From positions 1,522,501 through 1,586,500 of the forward strand of contig NZ_AP017295.1 of assembly GCF_001548375.1 (NCBI RefSeq): DNA of 64,000 bases, read 5' to 3'. The translations under genes and the position numbers were made by a program. Origin of the DNA: Nostoc sp. NIES-3756 (GTDB lineage Bacteria; Cyanobacteriota; Cyanobacteriia; Cyanobacteriales; Nostocaceae). Below, piece by piece: positions 56,595 to 64,000 of the stretch (position 1 is the stretch's first letter; each line of letters opens with the position of its first letter). The notes beneath the pieces were generated by a model. The model worked only from the letters and a program-made list of their open reading frames with translations, did no database searches and was not told the origin of the DNA.

Positions 56595-57389
56595 ATGCCA
56601 GTTGTTTCATTGGCTCAGATGATGGAGTCTGGGGTTCACTTTGGGCATCAAACCCGACGCTGGAACCCAAAAATGTCTCCTTACATTTACACCTCTCGCA
56701 ATGGTGTACACATCATCGACTTGGTGCAAACAGCCCAGTTGATGGATGAGGCTTATAACTATATGCGATCGCAAGCCGAACAAGGGAAGAAGTTTCTCTT
56801 TGTCGGTACAAAACGGCAAGCCGCAGGCATTATTGCTCAAGAAGCTGCTCGTTGCGGTTCTCACTATATTAACCAGCGCTGGTTGGGGGGAATGCTCACC
56901 AACTGGGCAACCATTAAAACCAGAGTAGACCGCCTCAAAGATTTGGAGCGTCGGGAAGAAAGCGGCGCTTTAGACTTGCTGCCGAAAAAAGAAGCATCCA
57001 TGCTCCGGCGGGAACTGGCGAAACTACAAAAATACTTGGGCGGCATTAAAACAATGCGGAAAGTTCCTGATGTTGTGGTAATTGTAGACCAACGCCGGGA
57101 ATACAACGCAGTTCAAGAATGTCAAAAGCTGGCAATCCCTATTGTGTCCATGTTGGATACCAATTGTGACCCAGATGTAGTAGATATACCCATTCCAGCA
57201 AATGACGACGCTATCAGATCAATTAAGTTGATAGTAGGTAAATTGGCAGATGCCATTTACGAAGGTCGTCACGGTCAACTGGATGCAGAAGAAGAGTACG
57301 ACGATTACGAAGGCGCTGAGGAAGATTATGATTACGATGAAAGTGAATACACTGATTCGTTGATTCCCGAAGAAGAAGAAGAAGAATAA
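56595..57389 (+). CDS. rpsB: 30S ribosomal protein S2
   Basis: 264 residues. The start is ATG 56595 ([19 protein letters not shown]), not the upstream ATG in the same frame. S2 motifs: [52 protein letters not shown] and [12 protein letters not shown]. The C-terminus is a long acidic tail (from [11 protein letters not shown], about 30 residues, rich in Asp/Glu/Tyr). S2 binds the 30S head. tsf follows after 372 bp with repeats; the order rpsB-tsf is the standard bacterial one. Confidence 0.97.
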   Translation: MPVVSLAQMMESGVHFGHQTRRWNPKMSPYIYTSRNGVHIIDLVQTAQLMDEAYNYMRSQAEQGKKFLFVGTKRQAAGIIAQEAARCGSHYINQRWLGGMLTNWATIKTRVDRLKDLERREESGALDLLPKKEASMLRRELAKLQKYLGGIKTMRKVPDVVVIVDQRREYNAVQECQKLAIPIVSMLDTNCDPDVVDIPIPANDDAIRSIKLIVGKLADAIYEGRHGQLDAEEEYDDYEGAEEDYDYDESEYTDSLIPEEEEEE

Positions 57390-57761
57390 GCCAAAGAAAG
57401 AGGATGAAGGATAGGGATACAAGCTGAAACTTTACACTTTATCCTTCAGACTGAAAATTTCATCGCTTTTTCTTCCCCAGCCCTTAGTAAGATAGAAATA
57501 CTCAACACACTTGCTAGTGCTGAATGCTGAGTAGTTAGTATGAGTTTTGTTAGCGGTAGCGGCGCGTTTAGCGCGTGCTGAGTATGATCCCAAAATAAAT
57601 ATTAGGAAGAATGAGCAAAAAAATTGCTGATTTTTTTCCAGAATGATTAGGAGTAAAAAGTAAATATTTGTACATTATTTACTCATTATTCAGCATTCAT
57701 AACTCAACACTGTAATTACTCAGCACTGTTTTATCAAGGTCAAGTTAGGAATTGAGGCAAC
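57390..57761. other. Spacer between rpsB and tsf with dispersed repeats
   Basis: 372 bp. A CTGAGTA/ATTCAGCA-type repeat occurs on both sides of a GC-rich hairpin (GCGGCGCGTTTAGCGCG, near 57560), plus TCAACACT-like units near 57700. No gene seen; possible leader elements for tsf. Confidence 0.5.
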
Positions 57762-58703
57762 ATGGCGGAAATATCTGCAAAACTCGTCCAAGAGCTACGC
57801 CAAAAAACTGGTGCTGGCATGATGGACTGCAAAAAAGCGCTGAAAGAAACTGAAGGCAACGTTGAAGAAGCCATTGATTGGCTACGGAAAAAAGGCATTG
57901 CCTCTGCGGGTAAAAAAAGCGATCGCATTGCGGCAGAAGGTCTAGTAGATACCTACATTCAGCCTGGTGCTAAAGTAGGTGTACTGATTGAAGTTAACTG
58001 CCAAACAGATTTCGTTGCCCGTAACGATGCCTTCAAAAATCTCGTTAAGAACCTAGCTCAACAAGCAGCGACAGCCGATAGTGTTGAGTCTTTGCTAGCG
58101 CAATCTTATATTGAAGATACTAGCCTTACTGTAGATGAAGCCATTAAACAAGCGATCGCTAATTTAGGCGAAAACATCCAAGTACGGCGCTTTATCAATT
58201 TTGATTTAGCAAATCAGTCAGGAGTAGTAGACAGTTACATTCACACTGGCGGTAGAGTTGGTGTGTTAGTCGAAGTCAACTCTAAATCTGATGCTGCGGC
58301 TGCTAACGAAGAAGTGCAAAACTTGGCAAAAAATGCAGCCATGCAGGTTGCAGCTTGTCCTAACGTTGAGTATGTCAACGTAGACCAAATCCCTGCTGAA
58401 GTTGTCCAGAAAGAAAAAGACATCGAATCAGGTAAAGAAGATTTGGCAAATAAGCCAGAAAACATTAGAGAAAAGATTGTTCAAGGCCGGATTGAAAAAC
58501 GCCTCAAAGAACTAACTCTAGTGGATCAGCCTTACATTCGTGATCAAAGTATTTCTGTGGAAGACTTGATCAAGCAAGTTAAGGGAAAAGTCGGCGAAGA
58601 CATCGAAGTAAAACGCTTCGTGCGCTACATACTCGGTGAAGGTATTGAGAAGCAAGAAAGCAACTTTGCTGATGAAGTCGCTGCCCAAATTGGTGCGAAG
58701 TAA
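57762..58703 (+). CDS. tsf: Elongation factor Ts
   Basis: A 313-residue nucleotide-exchange factor for EF-Tu. The start is ATG 57762 with GAGG upstream. The N-terminal UBA-like part [20 protein letters not shown] with MMDCKKAL is conserved, and the core has [17 protein letters not shown] and [15 protein letters not shown]. The C-terminal RKKG-type motif of some EF-Ts is replaced by [14 protein letters not shown]. It is longer than enteric EF-Ts (about 283), as usual in cyanobacteria. Cytoplasmic. Confidence 0.97.
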   Translation: MAEISAKLVQELRQKTGAGMMDCKKALKETEGNVEEAIDWLRKKGIASAGKKSDRIAAEGLVDTYIQPGAKVGVLIEVNCQTDFVARNDAFKNLVKNLAQQAATADSVESLLAQSYIEDTSLTVDEAIKQAIANLGENIQVRRFINFDLANQSGVVDSYIHTGGRVGVLVEVNSKSDAAAANEEVQNLAKNAAMQVAACPNVEYVNVDQIPAEVVQKEKDIESGKEDLANKPENIREKIVQGRIEKRLKELTLVDQPYIRDQSISVEDLIKQVKGKVGEDIEVKRFVRYILGEGIEKQESNFADEVAAQIGAK

Positions 58704-58712
58704 TTAATTGGT

Positions 58713-58791
58713 CATTAGTCATTAGTCCATAGTCCAAAGTCCATAGTTAAAATCACTGTTGACTGTTGACTATGGACTTTGGACTTTTGAC
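58713..58791 (+). repeat. Inverted AGTCCATAG repeats after tsf
   Basis: AGTCCATAGTCCAAAGTCC and, 40 bp on, GGACTTTGGACTTTT form a long stem around TTGACTG units. The inverted arrangement could work as a terminator. Confidence 0.6.
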
Positions 58792-58800
58792 TCTTGTTAA

Positions 58801-58834
58801 ACAGGTCAAGCAAATTGCATGGCCTGTATTTTAT
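58801..58834 (+). terminator. Terminator after tsf
   Basis: ACAGGTC and GGCCTGT pair with one wobble around 13 nt, then ATTTTATTTAT. It separates tsf from the next gene. Confidence 0.6.
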
Positions 58835-58924
58835 TTATCAGCTATATTAAATTTCTCGGGAATTATTTTAGAATAGTTGAGTACATTTGTACCATAAATA
58901 GGTTCAGGTGGACAAGCAGAAGAT

Positions 58925-59779
58925 ATGGGTAGAGCAATAGAGCGAATTGAGCAGGATATTGTGGTTTTGCAAGAAGCGATCAAAGCGATCGCCTCAGAAC
59001 TCCACAGCGCTTATGCTAGTTATTTAGGCATTTTAGGTCAAGCACTAGGGAAACAGTTAATTCTGGCAAGTTACCATCTTTGTACCCAAGGCTACCCCGA
59101 GAATTTCTTAAAATTGTCCCTAAATCAACGGCAGCAATTACAACAAGGTATCCGTAAATTAGGTAAACAAGGGGCGGAATTGTTGCTAGCTCAGTTGGTT
59201 ATTCAAGGAGATGAGGGAGCGGGGGAAGATAAGGAAGATGTGGTTCGACAAGCTCACCAACCGGGCGATGAGGAAGATGAAGAGGTAACTTCAGTGACTC
59301 CGGCTTCTCAGGTTTATGTGTTGGACACTTCCAACCCTGTAGAACTAGCACAGTGGCAAAAGCGTGTGGAAGAGGGAACACAACGGACATTGAGGAAGGT
59401 TTCTCATGAAGCTAATGTTTTGCTGCAAAAAGCCGATATCCTACCCCAAAAATTACCAGAACCCATCTTAGAAGCGGCTGCGGCTGCATCTGAAGCATCG
59501 GCGGAAATGATGCCAGGGCCACCTAACCTCCTCAGTTTGGTGATTGAAATTGAAAATGAGCAAGATGAGGAAGAATCCAGTCTCACACAAATTACGACAA
59601 TTAATTTAAGGTTAGGGGAAATAGAATTTGCTGACCCCACCCTTTCTTCCAGTCGTAGCCAAATTCGCCATGTTTTAGGAAAATTCAACCAACTAGGACG
59701 AGAATATCAAAAAAAGCAAAAGGAACGTTCAATTGCCGAAGCTGAAGCTGCATGGCGTTCAAGTTGGTATGAGGATTAA
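58925..59779 (+). CDS. Protein of unknown function between tsf and recG
   Basis: A 284-residue soluble protein. The N-terminal 1-100 is helical (MGRAIERIEQDIVVLQEAIK, QALGKQLILASYHLCTQGYP). The middle is acidic (EGAGEDKEDVV, QPGDEEDEEV), followed by a helical region and a late basic helix rich in Arg, Lys and Gln ending in SSWYED. No membrane segment or enzyme motif. Relatives with this position near recG occur in cyanobacteria as I recall, but no function is known. Confidence 0.7.
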   Translation: MGRAIERIEQDIVVLQEAIKAIASELHSAYASYLGILGQALGKQLILASYHLCTQGYPENFLKLSLNQRQQLQQGIRKLGKQGAELLLAQLVIQGDEGAGEDKEDVVRQAHQPGDEEDEEVTSVTPASQVYVLDTSNPVELAQWQKRVEEGTQRTLRKVSHEANVLLQKADILPQKLPEPILEAAAAASEASAEMMPGPPNLLSLVIEIENEQDEEESSLTQITTINLRLGEIEFADPTLSSSRSQIRHVLGKFNQLGREYQKKQKERSIAEAEAAWRSSWYED

Positions 59780-59864
59780 TTCGTAATTCGTAATTCGTAA
59801 TTCGTAATTCGTAATTAAGAAATCATTACAACCAATGACTAATGACTAATGACCAATGACTAAT
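59778..59864 (+). repeat. AATTCGT and AATGACT heptamer arrays before recG
   Basis: First about five tandem copies of AATTCGT (59778-59815), then AATGACT/AATGACC units running up to the recG start codon (59833-59864). No Shine-Dalgarno sequence is visible between the repeats and ATG. Confidence 0.85.
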
Positions 59865-62331
59865 GAATGACCAACCCGATTGGATAAGATTGCATAAAGC
59901 TTTGGCAGTAGAAGCAGACAACGGCTTTACTGACTTGCTGGGTAAACAGTATCGCTTCAGTGAATTTCTCAGCCTGACTTTTGGGAAATTCCCGACTGTT
60001 TTACCTGCAATTGAACGTCGTCGTTGGCAAGAGTTAGCACTTAAATTTGCTGACTATCCGAATTTAGGTCAGAAAGAAAGGCAACACTTAATAGCTGAAA
60101 CTCGCAGGTATCTTTACCAATTGCAAAAGGAGCAAGAAGAACCGAAGGAGGAGCAAAAAAGCAGTTATAAATCTAAAGTTCCCAATGCTACGCCAGTTGT
60201 GGCAGAGGTGAGCCGCAGGTTAGCTCCGAAAATTGACCAGAAACTGAGTGATTTGCCAGAAATCGGGATTCGCAAGGCTGATAAGTTAGCAGCTTTGCGG
60301 TTATATACGGTGCGGGATTTGTTGTTTTACTATCCTCGTGACCATATTGACTATGCGCGTCAGGTAAATATCCGCGAATTACAAGCGGGTGAGACGGTGA
60401 CAATAGTAGCTACAGTCAAAAAATGTAACTGTTTTACTAGCCCGAAGAATCAGAAATTAACGATTTTAGAATTAATTCTCAAAGATAATACAGGGCAAAT
60501 TACAGCCAGTCGCTTTTGGGCGGGTGCGCGGTTTGCTAGTCGCGGTTGGCAAGAAAGTTTAAAGCGTCGTTATCCAGTGGGTAGTGTGTTGGCGGCGTGT
60601 GGTTTAGTTAAAGGTAGTAAGTACGGTCGCTTAACATTGGATAATCCAGAATTGGAGGTTTTAGGAAACCCTGGCGATACAATCGAATCTTTGACAATTG
60701 GACGGGTAGTGCCAATTTATGCCCTTACGGAAGGGGTGATGGCAAGTCTGGTGAGACAGGCTGTATTGGCAGCATTGCCTGCTGCGGCTCTTTTGAAAGA
60801 CCCTTTACCCAAAGGTTTACGAGAAAAGTATAATTTGATGGAATTGAAGGATGCGATCGCTAACATCCATTTTCCTGATGAAAGTGCTACTTTACAAGTT
60901 GCCCGCCGTCGTCTTGTCTTTGATGAATTTTTCTACTTACAACTCGGTTTATTACAACGTCAGCAGCAAGCCAAAGCTATTCAAACTAGTGCTATCCTCG
61001 CTCCCAAGGGTCAGTTAATCGAAAAGTTCTACGAAATACTACCATTCCAACTGACTGGCGCACAGCAACGAGTCCTTAACGACATCCTCAACGACTTGCA
61101 AAAAACCACAGCAATGAACCGTTTGGTACAAGGTGATGTAGGTTCCGGTAAGACAGTCGTTGCAGTGGTAGCAATTTTAGCAGCAATTCAATCTGGCTAT
61201 CAAGCCGCACTCATGGCTCCCACGGAAGTGTTAGCCGAACAGCATTACCGTAAATTGGTTAGTTGGTTTAACCTGTTACATCTACCTGTGGAATTGCTTA
61301 CAGGTTCCACCAAAACTGCCAAACGCCGACAGATACATTCTCAATTAGAAACGGGTGAATTACCTTTATTGGTGGGAACCCACGCCTTAATTCAAGACCC
61401 GGTAAACTTCCAACGCTTGGGTTTAGTTGTCATTGATGAACAGCACCGCTTTGGGGTGAAACAACGGGCGCTATTACAACAAAAAGGCGAACAACCCCAT
61501 GTCTTAACTATGACAGCCACACCTATTCCTCGGACGCTAGCGTTAACGATACACGGGGATATGGATGTTAGCCAAATTGATGAGTTACCACCAGGAAGAC
61601 AGAAAATTCAGACTACTATGTTAAGTGGTCAGCAACGTTCTCAGGCTTACGACCTCATCCGCCGGGAAATTGCCCAAGGTAGACAAACTTATGTAGTATT
61701 GCCATTAGTGGAAGAATCAGAGAAACTAGATTTGCGATCGGCTGTAGAAGAACACCAAAAGTTACAAGAGAGTGTTTTTCCAGAGTTTCAAGTCGGTTTA
61801 CTTCACGGTCGCATGAGTTCTGCTGAGAAAGACGAAGCCATCACCAAATTCCGTGATAATCAAACGCAGATTCTTGTATCTACAACCGTTGTCGAGGTCG
61901 GTGTAGACGTACCGAATGCTACAGTTATGTTAATTGAAAATGCGGAACGGTTTGGTTTATCGCAGCTCCATCAATTGCGGGGGCGTGTGGGTCGGGGTGC
62001 AGCACAATCTTACTGTTTATTAATGAGTAGTTCTAGAAGCCCTGATGCACAACAACGCCTAAAGGTGTTGGAACAGTCTCAGGATGGTTTTTTCATCTCT
62101 GAGATGGATATGCGTTTTCGCGGCCCTGGTGAAGTGTTAGGCACGAGACAATCAGGTGTGCCTGATTTTACATTGGCTAGTTTAGTTGAAGATGAAGAAG
62201 TTTTACTACTAGCAAGGCAAGCAGCCGAGAAAGTGATAGAAATAGATGCAACTTTAGAGCGTTGGGCTTTGATGAAAGCAGAGTTGAAATATCGCTATGA
62301 ACGTTTGATGGGTGGGGCGATTTTAACTTAA
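59863..62331 (+). CDS. recG: ATP-dependent DNA helicase RecG
   Basis: 822 residues. An N-terminal stretch of about 130 residues is specific to this lineage, followed by the wedge/OB domain (about 145-310), helicase motif I GDVGSGKT (near 425), motif II DEQH (near 525), TATPIPRTLALTIHGDMD (motif III area), STTVVEVGVDVPNATVM and the conserved QLHQLRGRVGRG. RecG reverses stalled replication forks and processes Holliday junctions. It is longer than E. coli RecG (693) mainly at the N-terminus. The start codon sits at the end of a heptamer array. Confidence 0.95.
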   Translation: MNDQPDWIRLHKALAVEADNGFTDLLGKQYRFSEFLSLTFGKFPTVLPAIERRRWQELALKFADYPNLGQKERQHLIAETRRYLYQLQKEQEEPKEEQKSSYKSKVPNATPVVAEVSRRLAPKIDQKLSDLPEIGIRKADKLAALRLYTVRDLLFYYPRDHIDYARQVNIRELQAGETVTIVATVKKCNCFTSPKNQKLTILELILKDNTGQITASRFWAGARFASRGWQESLKRRYPVGSVLAACGLVKGSKYGRLTLDNPELEVLGNPGDTIESLTIGRVVPIYALTEGVMASLVRQAVLAALPAAALLKDPLPKGLREKYNLMELKDAIANIHFPDESATLQVARRRLVFDEFFYLQLGLLQRQQQAKAIQTSAILAPKGQLIEKFYEILPFQLTGAQQRVLNDILNDLQKTTAMNRLVQGDVGSGKTVVAVVAILAAIQSGYQAALMAPTEVLAEQHYRKLVSWFNLLHLPVELLTGSTKTAKRRQIHSQLETGELPLLVGTHALIQDPVNFQRLGLVVIDEQHRFGVKQRALLQQKGEQPHVLTMTATPIPRTLALTIHGDMDVSQIDELPPGRQKIQTTMLSGQQRSQAYDLIRREIAQGRQTYVVLPLVEESEKLDLRSAVEEHQKLQESVFPEFQVGLLHGRMSSAEKDEAITKFRDNQTQILVSTTVVEVGVDVPNATVMLIENAERFGLSQLHQLRGRVGRGAAQSYCLLMSSSRSPDAQQRLKVLEQSQDGFFISEMDMRFRGPGEVLGTRQSGVPDFTLASLVEDEEVLLLARQAAEKVIEIDATLERWALMKAELKYRYERLMGGAILT

Positions 62332-62398
62332 CAGTGAGAGTATGTTTTCAAAGAGAATAGATTGATAACAATCAACAACAAACTGATGAGGAAGCATT

Positions 62399-62494
62399 AT
62401 GTCAGATTGTGGGTGTCATATTGAGGCAAAGAACGCAGCAGAGCATAAAACGCTACGAATCATACTGCTAATTGATGGAACAATATCTAATTAG
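62399..62494 (+). pseudogene. 5' fragment of a cation diffusion facilitator gene
   Basis: A 31-codon frame reads MSDCGCHIEAKNAAEHKT followed by LRIILLIDGTISN and a stop. The opening closely resembles the N-terminus of cyanobacterial cation-efflux (CDF-type) transporters, which continue for about 200 more residues. Nothing of the rest is seen downstream, so it is probably a truncated gene. A short genuine peptide is a less likely alternative. Confidence 0.6.
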
Positions 62495-62737
62495 TAAAAA
62501 TAATCAGTACTTTATGTTTTTTACTCAGATTTTGTGATGCTCAATGCTGTTTTAGGCGATCGATCCTTTCTATTGACCAGTATTGTTATGTTATATATAA
62601 TGAACACAATTTTCATGCTACAAAATCTTATCTAGTACTGATAACGAAAAATTCTGTATTTTTTTGATTAATTATTTCCAAAATAAATAGCTGAATTTCA
62701 AATAAATTGGTTACATAAACAAAGCTTATTGGAAAAA
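62495..62737. other. AT-rich gap before the mannosyltransferase gene
   Basis: 243 bp without a gene; AT-rich, with GGAAAAA just before the next start that may serve as ribosome site. Confidence 0.4.
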
Positions 62738-64000
62738 ATGAATAGTTTATTAACAAAAATAAAGACTATTAATTTGGGAAATAATAGTTTATTATTTCCG
62801 ATACTAATCTGGTTTTCTAGCAGGGCTATTATAGTAATATCCATGTTAGTGGCTAATCCTGCAATAACCACTCCAATACATAGTATAGATACAATAATCA
62901 ATTGGGATATTTTCTATGCTTGGGATAGTGATTTTTATAAAAGAATTGCTACTTCAGGTTATGAATTTTCTTTGGATAAAAAACAATACTCTGTTGCTTT
63001 TTTTCCATTATTCCCATTGTTAAGTCGTATCTTTATGAGGATAGGTTTACCATTTGAAATTTCTGCATTTATTGTTAATAATTTATCATTCTTAGCGGCA
63101 TTAATTATCCTTTATTTGTGGATAGAAGAGCGCCAAGGAGTAAAAGTAGCAAGATGGTCAACAGCGATTTTAGCTTGGTGTCCTTATTCTATCTTTGGAA
63201 CTGTCATTTATACAGAAGGATTATTTTTATTGTGTAGCACTGCCGCTTTAAAAGGCTTTGATAAAAAGCAATACTGGTTAGCAGCTTTTTGGGGAGCATT
63301 ATCAACAGCCACTCGATTGACTGGAATAGCACTCATACCTACTTTTTTATTTGTTTCTTGGAAAGAACACCGAAGTTTAAAAGCTTATGTTGCTAGTTTA
63401 GCCGTTAGTTTAGGTATTTTGTTTTACAGCTTTTATTGTCAAATTGCTTTTGGTGAACCTTTAGCTTTTATGCTAGCACAAAAAGGCTGGCGTGATTCAG
63501 CCGGTTTTGCTTGGGCAGGTTGGTTAACGATGATTATGCAAATTACAGTAGGTAAAGCCAACTATAAATCTGGCACAATTGTTGATCCTTGGCATCCCCT
63601 ATTATTTTTACTCATCATTGGTATTGCCTATTTATTATTACGTTTACGTCCGTATCTGAGTGCAGTTAAATTGGGAAGTGGATTATATATTTTGTGGTTA
63701 TTCTTATGGCTATTAGCGGGTGATGAAGTTATAAAATTTGTACTAATTTTTGGCGGTTTATATTTACTATGGATTTATCGCCAAAAAATTCCCCTTGTCG
63801 CTTGTGTTTACGGCTTTTTCTCTTATGGATTAATTTTGAATACGGGAATTACTGCTTCTACTGAACGTTATGCTTATGCCATTGTCTCCTTGTCAATGGC
63901 TTTTGGCTTATTGCTGAACCGATTTCCCCGCTTCGGTTATGCGTGTATGTTTTTCTTCACTATTGTGCTAGCAAGCTTTGCTATAAGATTTTCACAGAAT
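62738..64000 (+). CDS. PIG-V-like membrane mannosyltransferase, 3' end outside the window
   Basis: An open frame of 421 codons running off the right edge, from ATG 62738. About ten hydrophobic helices are visible. The early INWDIFYAWDSDFYKRIATS with a Trp-Asp-Ser-Asp motif, followed by FFPLFPLLSRI, and the later WCPYSIFGTVIYTEGLFLL, LSTATRLTGIALIPTFL and GKANYKSGTIVDPWHP resemble the PIG-V/COG5542 mannosyltransferase family. Such enzymes use lipid-linked sugars at the membrane. The C-terminus is missing, so completeness cannot be judged. Confidence 0.75.
   Translation, partial: MNSLLTKIKTINLGNNSLLFPILIWFSSRAIIVISMLVANPAITTPIHSIDTIINWDIFYAWDSDFYKRIATSGYEFSLDKKQYSVAFFPLFPLLSRIFMRIGLPFEISAFIVNNLSFLAALIILYLWIEERQGVKVARWSTAILAWCPYSIFGTVIYTEGLFLLCSTAALKGFDKKQYWLAAFWGALSTATRLTGIALIPTFLFVSWKEHRSLKAYVASLAVSLGILFYSFYCQIAFGEPLAFMLAQKGWRDSAGFAWAGWLTMIMQITVGKANYKSGTIVDPWHPLLFLLIIGIAYLLLRLRPYLSAVKLGSGLYILWLFLWLLAGDEVIKFVLIFGGLYLLWIYRQKIPLVACVYGFFSYGLILNTGITASTERYAYAIVSLSMAFGLLLNRFPRFGYACMFFFTIVLASFAIRFSQN

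Overview
This window is chromosomal DNA from a filamentous, Nostoc/Anabaena-type cyanobacterium. The evidence is the very frequent HIP1 octamer GCGATCGC, many short arrays of 7-bp repeats (AATTCGT, TTGACTG, AATGACT, TTATCAG) between genes, a cyanobacterial 16S-tRNA-Ile-tRNA-Ala-23S rRNA operon with D1 helix and boxA, and several families mostly known from cyanobacteria (DUF4079, DUF2839, DUF1815, Mo-nitro_C, Nif11-like peptide, PEP-CTERM proteins). The genus is inferred from these features; no database search was possible.

Layout. Positions 1-2750 hold the left-running rRNA operon, with 23S cut by the window edge and a good -35/-10 promoter before 16S. Right of it come glyQ, a DUF4079 membrane protein, a ComEC homologue with a decayed hydrolase domain, a lipoprotein and an M28 peptidase. 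Positions 8.7-11.3 kb carry a SafE/UreH-like transporter fused to a ferric-reductase-like membrane domain, a secreted YtkA/FixH-like partner and an Rrf2 regulator. Then come nagB divergent from a HAD phosphatase, a 1616-residue hybrid sensor kinase, two radical SAM genes, ureE-ureF-ureG, an inositol monophosphatase, a J-domain/TPR protein, hisZ and a ferredoxin. Positions 26-32 kb hold a PEP-CTERM protein, a NatE/LivF-type ATPase, two tandem Tat-exported beta carbonic anhydrases, an HMA-like/PAP2 fusion, a cupin pseudogene and an orphan Mo-nitro_C protein. Positions 32.7-47.6 kb are mostly single housekeeping or accessory genes (CPBP-type membrane protease, MFS, SDR, XRE regulator, YnfA, S1 protein, dienelactone hydrolase, GntR regulator, UbiH-type hydroxylase, Nif11-like peptide, thioesterase). 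Positions 47.9-64 kb hold dxr, a PEP-CTERM gene split by an ISAs1-family element, a PhoX phosphatase, a glycosyltransferase, a HAD hydrolase, an IS1 remnant, rpsB-tsf-(unknown)-recG, a fragment of a cation-efflux gene and the start of a PIG-V-like membrane mannosyltransferase.

Functional groups. Translation (rRNA, glyQ, rpsB, tsf, S1 protein), urease nickel insertion (ureEFG; structural urease genes are not here), and inorganic carbon and phosphate handling at the cell surface (carbonic anhydrases, PhoX). I found no CRISPR array, prophage, defence island or biosynthetic cluster. The best candidate for an undescribed system is the SafE/ferric-reductase fusion with its secreted CxC partner. The HMA-PAP2 fusion, the radical SAM pair beside ureEFG and the orphan Nif11-like peptide come next. 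Gene decay is visible at four places: the cupin gene, the IS-split PEP-CTERM gene, the IS1 remnant and the cation-efflux fragment.
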